Source of the DNA: Paenibacillus sp. YYML68
GTDB taxonomy: Bacteria > Bacillota > Bacilli > Paenibacillales > NBRC-103111
Assembly (NCBI RefSeq): GCF_027923405.1
Contig: NZ_BQYI01000001.1
Span: 2,954,501-3,018,500, forward strand
Reading direction: 5' to 3'
DNA length: 64,000 bases
The notes below the pieces were generated by a model. That model had not been told where the DNA came from and did not search any database. It saw only the letters and a program-made list of their open reading frames with translations. A program made the position numbers and the translations under genes. Below are positions 56,852 to 64,000 of the stretch, one piece after another (the stretch's first letter is position 1; each line of letters starts with the position of its first letter).

Positions 56852-58114
56852 ATGCGAACGGTCGGGCTTATTGTCGAATACAATCCCTTGCACAACGGTC
56901 ACTACTATCATTACCAGCAATCCAAAAAAGAATCGGGCGCCGACGCCTGCGTCTGCGTCATGAGCGGCTCATTCCTGCAGCGCGGCGAGCCCGCCCTCGT
57001 CAACAAGTGGGCCCGCACCGAGATGGCTCTCGCGATGGGCGCGGACGTCGTACTCGAGCTGCCGATCGCCTACGCCTGCCAGCCGGCCGAATGGTTCGCC
57101 TTCGGCGCGGTCTCGCTGCTCGAGGCGACCGGCGTCGTCGACAGCGTCTGCTTCGGCAGCGAGAGCGGCGACCTCACCATGCTCGAGGCAGCGGCCGAGC
57201 TGCTGCACGATGAGCCGGCCGCGTTCCGCGCCGAGCTCGCCAAGGAGCTCGCTACCGGAGCGCCGTACCCGGCGGCGTACAGCCGCACCGTCGCGCGCTT
57301 CGTCCTCGGCGCGGACGAGGCCGAGCTCGCCAAGCCGAACAATACGCTCGGCTTGCATTACCTGATTGCGCTGCGCAGGCTGGATAGTCGCATACGTCCG
57401 CTGACGATCCGCCGCACGAAGGCGGAGTATAACCAGACGGACGTGACGGACAGCGCCATCGCCAGCGCCACAGCCATTCGCAAGCTGCTGCTTGAGGGCA
57501 GCTTGCTTGCGGATGTGCGGCCGTACGTGCCGCAGGCGACGGCCGACATTCTCGCGCGTGAGTGGGCCGCCGGTCGCGCGCCGATGCATTGGGAGCGGTA
57601 CGCCAGACCGCTCCTGCACCAGCTGCTGACCCAGTCTGCGGGTCAGCTCTCCGCCTACGCCGAGGTGAGCGAGGGGCTCGAGCACCGCCTGAAGGCGGTG
57701 CTCAGCGAGCCTCTGCTCGGCGTCAGCAGCTCCGGTCGCGCGGTGGACACGCTGCTCGACCTGCTCAAGACGCGGCGTTACACCCGCACGAAGCTGCAGC
57801 GCATGCTGCTGCGCATCTTGCTCGGCCACCGTCACGACGAGCTGAGCCCTGCCCTCCTCCGGCAGGGCGCCCCGTACATCCGCGTGCTCGGCTTCAGCCC
57901 CGCGGGCCAGCAGCTGCTCAAGCGGATGAAGGCGGTCGCGTCAGCGCCGCTCGTGACCAACATCGGCCGCTCCGCGCCGCCGTGGCTCGAGCTGGACATC
58001 CGCGCCACAGCCGCCTACGCGCTTGGCTACGACTCGCCGAGCCCGGAGGACTGGCTGCGCGACTATTACGAGCCGCCGATTCGCTACGGCTTCGGCGGCA
58101 GCGACGCCAAGTAA
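56852..58114 (+). CDS. tmcAL: TmcAL (YlbM), tRNA(Met) cytidine acetate ligase
   Basis: 420 residues from ATG at 56852 (GGAAGGAG upstream). The nucleotidyltransferase HxGH motif is in GLIVEYNPLHNGHYYHYQQS. The middle has PNNTLGLHYLIALRRL and RTKAEYNQTDVTD. It activates acetate with ATP to acetylate the wobble cytidine of elongator tRNA-Met. The 3' end overlaps ylbL in antisense by 31 bases. Confidence 0.94.
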   Translation: MRTVGLIVEYNPLHNGHYYHYQQSKKESGADACVCVMSGSFLQRGEPALVNKWARTEMALAMGADVVLELPIAYACQPAEWFAFGAVSLLEATGVVDSVCFGSESGDLTMLEAAAELLHDEPAAFRAELAKELATGAPYPAAYSRTVARFVLGADEAELAKPNNTLGLHYLIALRRLDSRIRPLTIRRTKAEYNQTDVTDSAIASATAIRKLLLEGSLLADVRPYVPQATADILAREWAAGRAPMHWERYARPLLHQLLTQSAGQLSAYAEVSEGLEHRLKAVLSEPLLGVSSSGRAVDTLLDLLKTRRYTRTKLQRMLLRILLGHRHDELSPALLRQGAPYIRVLGFSPAGQQLLKRMKAVASAPLVTNIGRSAPPWLELDIRATAAYALGYDSPSPEDWLRDYYEPPIRYGFGGSDAK

Positions 58115-59166
58115 TCAAGCGCCTCGTCGAGCGTCCCGACAGGCACGATCTTCATCTTCGTCCCGAGCTCCTCGGCCCGCTTGACGGCGTCCGAGTAGTT
58201 CGGGATCACTCGCCCGTCGGCTAGCTTACTATCCTTCGGCGCGAAGAAGATGTCCGCCCCCTCGCGGTCAGCGGCGACGACCTTGAACTTAATGCCGCCG
58301 ATGACGCCGACCTTGCCGTTCTGGTCAATTTCGCCTGTACCCGCAATCTTGTAGCCCTTCGTTATATCGTCTGGATGAAGACGGTTGTAGATCTCCAGCG
58401 CGAACATCAGTCCAGCCGACGGCCCGCCGATGCTGCCCGCCGTAATATTCACCTGCTTGTCGTCGCTCTCCGCCCTCACACTCTGCACCTCGACCGGCAC
58501 GACGCCGAGCCCGACACGCTTCTGATCATCCGGCACCTTCTCCTGATTCGGGAGCACTGCGACCGCAAGCTCCTTTGTGCGGATGACGCCTTTGCGCTTA
58601 TAGGCGAGCTGTACAGTGTCTCCGGCCTTCAGCGGCTCCAGCAGCGCGCGCAGCTCGTCGAAGGTGGCAACGGCTTGCCCATTCACCTCGGTAATGTAAT
58701 CACCGGCACGCAGCACCTCGCTCGCCGGGAAATCCGCATACACCTGCTGAATCGCGACGCCCTCCTTCTGGATGCGGTAAGGAACGCCCAGCTTGTTGTA
58801 AGCCGCCTGAACGGCCCCAGCCTGTGACGTCAGCATGACGAGCTCCTGACGCTCGCTGTACTCCTCCCTCGTCTCGTTGTTCTTCAGCACCTCCTTCTTC
58901 AGCTGCAGCTCCTGATACGGCGTGACGAAGGACAGCAAGTACCCGACTACGTTCACATCGCTAAGCTGTACCGTCGTCAGCATGAACTGCCCCCGATCGT
59001 CACCCGCCGCCGTCGCCTCCACCATCGGCTTCAGTACATCCGCCGTACCCGGCTTGAAGACGTAGAACGGCAGCGGAATGAAATAGACGCTGAATAATAC
59101 AATACAGGCCGCGAATACCGAGAATACGATACGCGCCGCCTGCTTCATCGCTCCTGAGTGCCGCAT
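58084..59166 (-). CDS. ylbL: YlbL/SepM-like Lon-domain serine protease with PDZ
   Basis: 360 residues. An N-terminal membrane helix (about 12-31) precedes a PDZ-like domain (about 140-215) and a Lon-type protease domain with the catalytic Ser in GGPSAGLMFALEIY and Lys in VGVIGGIKFKVVAA. SepM in streptococci trims competence peptide; in Bacillus the protein is a membrane-anchored protease linked to division control. Conserved neighbour of tmcAL and ylbJ. Confidence 0.92.
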   Translation of the reverse strand: MRHSGAMKQAARIVFSVFAACIVLFSVYFIPLPFYVFKPGTADVLKPMVEATAAGDDRGQFMLTTVQLSDVNVVGYLLSFVTPYQELQLKKEVLKNNETREEYSERQELVMLTSQAGAVQAAYNKLGVPYRIQKEGVAIQQVYADFPASEVLRAGDYITEVNGQAVATFDELRALLEPLKAGDTVQLAYKRKGVIRTKELAVAVLPNQEKVPDDQKRVGLGVVPVEVQSVRAESDDKQVNITAGSIGGPSAGLMFALEIYNRLHPDDITKGYKIAGTGEIDQNGKVGVIGGIKFKVVAADREGADIFFAPKDSKLADGRVIPNYSDAVKRAEELGTKMKIVPVGTLDEALDYLASLPPKP

Positions 59167-59285
59167 ATGCCTCTCCCCGCTCTCTCACTCTGTCTATCGT
59201 GTCGTTGTACGCACCCAAGGTCTAATCCATTCGGGCCAAGCGTACACATGTACCATACTCAATCTGACAAGCCGGAGGGATTCGG

Positions 59286-60596
59286 ATGCCTCGATCCGCC
59301 CTGTTCTCCCCTAAGCTGACGACACTTGCGCTCGGCGCTTCGGCGCTGTCGCTCGTCGTCAGTATTATCGTGTATCCCGACCAAGCGTTCCAATCGTCTC
59401 TGCAAGGGCTGCAGCTGTGGTGGAAGCTCGTATTCCCTGCCCTGCTCCCCTTCCTGATCATAACGGAGCTCATGCGAGGTCTTGGCCTGCTGCACGGCCT
59501 CGGCGCACTGATGGAGCCGCTGTTCCGCATCCTGTTCCGTATCCCCGGTGTCGGCGGCCTCGTGATGGCTGTCAGCTTCACCGCCGGTATGCCCGCAGGA
59601 GCCGCCATCGTCAGCACGCTCCGCAAAAGCAAGCTCGTCACTCGCGACGAAGGCGAACGTCTGCTCGCCGCCTCTCACCTGCTCAGTCCGATCATTCTCG
59701 TCAGCGTCATCGGCGTCGGCTTCCTGCACAGCGCCGCTGCGGGACTGGCGCTCGCCGTTATCCATTACGGCTCCGCCCTCGTGCTGGCGCTCGTGCAGCG
59801 CATACAGTCGCAGCGACGCAGCGCAGACGCCGGGCACGCAGCTGCCTGCGACAGCCGCAATCCACAGCTGCTGCCTATCGCTTCGCCGCAGCAGGAGGGC
59901 TACGCACGCTCGTTCTGGCTGACGCTCGAGCGCGCCCGCAGCGACGACGGCCGCACGTTCGGCAAGCTGCTCGGCGACGCCGTCTCATCAGGCGTGCAGC
60001 AGCTGTTCGTCATCGGCGGCTGCATGATGATGTTCTCCGTGCTGCTGAGCGCCGTCCAGCTGTCGGGTATATTCGAGGTGACAGCCGCAGCTGTCGCTTC
60101 ACTGAGCCGTGACATGGACCCTTCCGCGCTCAGCTCGCTGCTCGCCGCCTTCACGACCGGCCTGACCGAGCCTCACCTCGGAGCGAGCCGCGTCGCCGAG
60201 CGAATCGGACTTGCAGACGGCGGCGGCACCGTGCTCGGCTACGCCGTGCTCAGCTTCCTGCTCGCCTGGGGCGGCTTCTCGACCCACGCTCAGGTGAGCA
60301 GCTTCACCGCATCGACCGACCTGCGGTTCCGTAAGTTCCTCTCCGCGAGGCTACTGCACGGCGCGATCGCCTTCGTTGGCACGGTGCTCATCTGGACACC
60401 GCTGAACCGTTACTTCCAAGAGGAGTCGACGCTGTCCGTCTGGTCACCGATCGTCTCGCTGCGCACCGGCTGGACGCTTGATCAAGACCGCTGGTGGCCG
60501 TTCATCAGCCCGCTCATGCTGCAGTTCAGCTCGACGCTGCTCGTGCTGCTCGTGCTGTCGGTATTCGCCGCTTTCTTGTTCAAGCGCGGACGTTGA
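59286..60596 (+). CDS. ylbJ: YlbJ, sporulation membrane protein
   Basis: 436 residues with about eight membrane segments. LKLVFPALLPFLIITELMRG-like opening, SFTAGMPAGAAIVSTLRKSK and TGLTEPHLGASRVAERIGLA are the nucleoside-gate pattern found in YlbJ. In B. subtilis YlbJ is needed for spore coat formation. CCGGAGGG precedes the start. It is divergent from ylbL. No clear sigma-E promoter was seen. Confidence 0.9.
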   Translation: MPRSALFSPKLTTLALGASALSLVVSIIVYPDQAFQSSLQGLQLWWKLVFPALLPFLIITELMRGLGLLHGLGALMEPLFRILFRIPGVGGLVMAVSFTAGMPAGAAIVSTLRKSKLVTRDEGERLLAASHLLSPIILVSVIGVGFLHSAAAGLALAVIHYGSALVLALVQRIQSQRRSADAGHAAACDSRNPQLLPIASPQQEGYARSFWLTLERARSDDGRTFGKLLGDAVSSGVQQLFVIGGCMMMFSVLLSAVQLSGIFEVTAAAVASLSRDMDPSALSSLLAAFTTGLTEPHLGASRVAERIGLADGGGTVLGYAVLSFLLAWGGFSTHAQVSSFTASTDLRFRKFLSARLLHGAIAFVGTVLIWTPLNRYFQEESTLSVWSPIVSLRTGWTLDQDRWWPFISPLMLQFSSTLLVLLVLSVFAAFLFKRGR

Positions 60597-60697
60597 AGTG
60601 GGGAGCAAGAAGCGGACGGTTGCTGCAGCGCCTGTGCGCGTCGTCACGCAGCACCAGCATCGGGTACGATGCCTCCACTGCAGCCTCCAGCCCCCTG

Positions 60698-61919
<1,222 letters not shown>

Positions 61920-62015
61920 TCTCTGCTGCCATCCTTTACCTGCATAATTACCGCTATCGTACCATAAACGGCGAACCGTGTACAAAGGCTGGACGGGACG
62001 TTGTGGGAAAATATA

Positions 62016-62068
62016 AGCACCCGCAGCTACCAGCCTCGGCCTGTGCTGAGGTGGTGGTTGCGGGTGCT
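62016..62068. terminator. Large hairpin terminator between rsmD and a surface-protein gene
   Basis: Outer arms AGCACCCGCA and TGCGGGTGCT match perfectly, with further pairing inside (CCAGCCTC/GAGGTGG). The plus strand continues CTTTGATTG, the minus strand CTTATATTTTC. It may serve both directions but both T-runs are poor. Confidence 0.6.
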
Positions 62069-62100
62069 TTGATTGAAAAACATATTGCCCATACGAACAA

Positions 62101-62841
62101 TTAGTATAGCTTTACATCAACAAAACCGATATTAATTTTACCCTCATCCCGACTCTTATTGTCTTGAGCTTCGAATTTAATTTGAAGCTTGAGAACTCCC
62201 TTCAAGTCTACCTCGACTGGAGCTGGGTTATCTCCGCCTCTTAAATTGGATTTACGATAAAGCTCTTTTCCATCACCGATAATGACTACAGTTCCGGTAT
62301 TGTCTGAGCTTTTCGTGTTATCATCTACACCTATTTTTCCAGACAGCTTCACATATTCTCCGTTTAAATTGTAATCTATTGAACCCACTGAATCTTCATA
62401 GAAATAGTATTCATCAAGAACGATTCCCAATCCATTATAGAACTCGTGTCCAGCAATCTTAAATTTCAGTCCCGCAGGATATTTCCACTCATTAAAAGAC
62501 AACTTAGTCTTTGCTACACCATCCATCCGGGCATAGTCAATTTCTGTTAAATTCTTAAATGCCCCTTCCTTTTTCCCAACCCATATCGTCTCCGTCGAAG
62601 CATCCCAGCTCACTTCTTTCCCGAGAGCTTCACCTATAAAACGAAGCGGAACGTATGTTGTGCCATCGTAAATAAAGCCTTGTCCTTCTGATGGCCGCTT
62701 CTCCGTACCGTCGATCATGTATTTTAAGTTTTTATAGAACACTTCTATCTGTGTGCCTCCTGCTGCATACGCAACACCAGTAGTAAATAGTGCACAACAC
62801 GTAAACCCAACAACAAATCCCTTTAATTGTTTGAATTTCAT
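62101..62841 (-). CDS. Secreted protein: copper-amine-oxidase-like stalk domain plus NPCBM-like domain
   Basis: 246 residues from ATG at 62841. A signal peptide (about 1-27, ending ALFTTGVAYA) is followed by the short YIDG.-type CuAO N-terminal domain (YKNLKYMIDGTEKRP, GTTYVPLRFIGEALGKEVSW) and a beta-rich end (KINIGFVDVKLY) like NPCBM carbohydrate-binding domains. It likely sits in the cell envelope or spore surface. The ligand is unknown. The gene is AT-richer than its neighbours. Confidence 0.8.
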   Translation of the reverse strand: MKFKQLKGFVVGFTCCALFTTGVAYAAGGTQIEVFYKNLKYMIDGTEKRPSEGQGFIYDGTTYVPLRFIGEALGKEVSWDASTETIWVGKKEGAFKNLTEIDYARMDGVAKTKLSFNEWKYPAGLKFKIAGHEFYNGLGIVLDEYYFYEDSVGSIDYNLNGEYVKLSGKIGVDDNTKSSDNTGTVVIIGDGKELYRKSNLRGGDNPAPVEVDLKGVLKLQIKFEAQDNKSRDEGKINIGFVDVKLY

Positions 62842-62884
62842 GTAAGTCATACCTCCTACAATATAGTAAATATATACCTATTGT

Positions 62885-62913
62885 AATTTAGCACTATTCT
62901 ACTAATCTTTCAA
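62885..62913 (-). promoter_or_regulatory. Promoter of the CuAO-like gene
   Basis: TTGAAA, 17 bases, TAAATT on the minus strand, 44 bases before the start. The -10 matches in four positions. Confidence 0.5.
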
Positions 62914-62953
62914 TAATAAACATCACCATTAAGGAGGATTCGACATTCATGGT

Positions 62954-63409
62954 TTAATCATGACAATTCACCTTATTCCATTCCTTCACCAGCTCGGTGT
63001 CCCCTATGATGCACACCTGGTTCACTCCACCTGCGAACGTAAGCAGCGCCTCATAGTTCACCTGCTGCCCATTGGCTATGAACGTAAGCTGAGCTCTGCC
63101 GTCCATATGATCCCGGTCGAAGGGCACCGTAAGCCTCTCGTAGCCTGTAAGATATAACTTACGATCCCGCAGTTGCTGCATCCCTTCGAGCCACTTCTGC
63201 CTTCCAGCATCATCCCGTGACAAGGCGGTCGCAGCGCCCTCCAGCTTCCCTTGCGCCAGCTGCGAGAGGAAGCGCTCAGCATCGCTCCGGTTCGCCGGAT
63301 TGACGGCCCAGCCTAGAACTCGAGTCGGGTCCAGCGCAAACAAAAGGGCGATCGAGCCCACGGTCAGCAGCAGAGCGAAGGCTGTTGCTTTGAACATTTT
63401 CATCCACAT
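62954..63409 (-). CDS. Secreted or membrane-anchored hypothetical protein
   Basis: 151 residues with an N-terminal hydrophobic segment (about 8-26, TAFALLLTVGSIALLFALDP). The rest is soluble: RSDAERFLSQLAQGKLEGAA, DRDHMDGRAQLTFIANGQQV and two Cys near the end (VCIIGDTELVKEWNKVNCHD). No family is recognised; the layout resembles a small anchored sensor or DUF4878-like lipocalin-type fold, but this is only a guess. It has no operon partner here. Confidence 0.7.
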   Translation of the reverse strand: MWMKMFKATAFALLLTVGSIALLFALDPTRVLGWAVNPANRSDAERFLSQLAQGKLEGAATALSRDDAGRQKWLEGMQQLRDRKLYLTGYERLTVPFDRDHMDGRAQLTFIANGQQVNYEALLTFAGGVNQVCIIGDTELVKEWNKVNCHD

Positions 63410-63558
63410 ATAGGGTCAGCTCCTTCACGGGTTCATTCATAATCGATCATGGGTATGATTAGGTAGCAAGGACATAATATCCCCCTTCCATGTATACCAT
63501 ATAACAACGACATGTACCATGCGTCATTCGCAGGAAAGATCGAAAGGAGCTGAACCGC

Positions 63559-64000
63559 TTGAAGGTCCACACGTGGTTGAACGCCATCGGCCTTGCGCTC
63601 GTACTCATCGTGAACGCTCTGGCTAATACGATCCCGCTCGGCGGACGGACGACTGGAGAAATATCCGCCATGTTCCCGGTGCAAATTACACCCGCCCCTT
63701 ACACCTTCAGCATCTGGATCGTCATCTATTGCCTACTGATCGCCTTCGTCATCGTTCAGTTTCTACAGATCGGGAGATCGTCGGCTGAGGTGCAGTCGCT
63801 CGGACCATGGTTCTGGATCAGCTGCATCTTCAATGCAGGCTGGATCGTGATATGGCATGAGCTGCGCATCACCGCTTCACTGTTCGTAATGCTCGGGCTG
63901 CTGCTCACACTCATTGCCGCCTACGTCCGCGTTCGTCCGAACGGCTGGTCGAGCTCTCCGGTCATCCGCTTCCTCGTTCAGCTGCCGTTCAGCGTGTACT
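63559..64000 (+). CDS. TspO/MBR-like (tryptophan-rich sensory type) membrane protein, partial
   Basis: From TTG at 63559 (AAAGGAG eight bases upstream) the frame runs to the window edge, 147 residues seen. At least four membrane segments, with ALANTIPLGGRTTGEISAMF, TPAPYTFSIWIVIYCLLIAF and NAGWIVIWHELR, fit the larger TspO-related proteins common in Paenibacillus. Ligand is unknown. The C-terminal part lies outside. Confidence 0.8.
   Translation, partial: MKVHTWLNAIGLALVLIVNALANTIPLGGRTTGEISAMFPVQITPAPYTFSIWIVIYCLLIAFVIVQFLQIGRSSAEVQSLGPWFWISCIFNAGWIVIWHELRITASLFVMLGLLLTLIAAYVRVRPNGWSSSPVIRFLVQLPFSVY

Noticed and set aside
56969-57835. 288-residue minus-strand frame opposite tmcAL.
   Set aside because: GC-rich antisense reading, Arg/Gln/Glu-rich, no motifs.
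63433-63684. Minus-strand frames of 83 and 70 residues near the right edge.
   Set aside because: They are antisense to the TspO-like gene and have no ribosome site.

Overview
The window is a piece of a low-GC-phylum (Firmicutes) endospore-former's chromosome, most likely a member of the Paenibacillaceae. The evidence is gene order that follows Bacillus subtilis almost gene for gene (rpmF to smc to ffh to rplS to topA to codY to fla/che), spore genes (a GerA/GerB/GerC-type operon with a sigma-G-like promoter, YlbJ), CodY, FapR, HslUV of the CodW/CodX type, and moderately GC-rich coding DNA. Most genes are on the minus strand, so transcription runs mainly from high to low coordinates. No rRNA, tRNA, CRISPR array or insertion sequence was seen.

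Layout from left to right. 1-16.0 kb is the fla/che operon read right to left (flgB, flgC, fliE, fliF, fliG, fliH, fliI, fliJ, a MotE-like gene, fliK, flgD, a TIGR02530-like gene, flgE, swrD, fliL, fliM, fliY, cheY, fliO, fliP, fliQ, start of fliR). It has its own promoter just after the codY terminator. 16-26 kb holds codY, hslU, hslV, trmFO, topA, dprA, sucD and sucC. The xerC/codV gene found here in B. subtilis is absent, and a perfect 13-bp palindrome lies in the gap. 26-29 kb has a plus-strand deoxyribonucleotidase-like gene and a ComM-type AAA ATPase, whose start codon directly follows an intrinsic-terminator hairpin. 28.7-32.7 kb has a VOC protein, YraN, a pair related to FlhB-C and FliK (YlqH/YlqG, the latter with about 36 AAQQGAG-type repeats), and RNase HII. 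32.9-36.5 kb is a three-gene spore germinant receptor operon inserted on the plus strand between rnhB and rbgA. 36.6-43.8 kb is the translation/secretion block: rbgA, lepB, rplS with a structured leader, trmD, rimM, khpA, rpsP, ffh, ylxM, ftsY. 43.8-56.7 kb is smc, an AT-rich inserted HipA/CtkA-like kinase gene with a decayed small ORF, rnc, and the fatty-acid/phospholipid genes fabF, acpP, fabG, fabD, fabH, plsX and fapR, preceded by a FapR-like operator, then rpmF and the YceD/DUF177 gene. 56.8-64 kb holds tmcAL, ylbL, ylbJ, coaD, rsmD, two secreted or surface proteins and the start of a TspO-like membrane protein.

Together these genes cover flagellar assembly, protein export (FtsY, Ffh, LepB), ribosome maturation (RimM, RbgA, Rnc, RsmD, TrmD), membrane lipid synthesis under malonyl-CoA-sensing FapR, and stationary-phase or sporulation control (CodY, germinant receptor, YlbJ). 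The least ordinary parts are the HipA-like island between rnc and smc, the YlqG repeat protein with its FlhB-C-like partner, the comM leader, and the divergent rpmF/tmcAL promoters that share a -35 region. Protein families were assigned by reading translated motifs and comparing them with remembered families; no database search was run.
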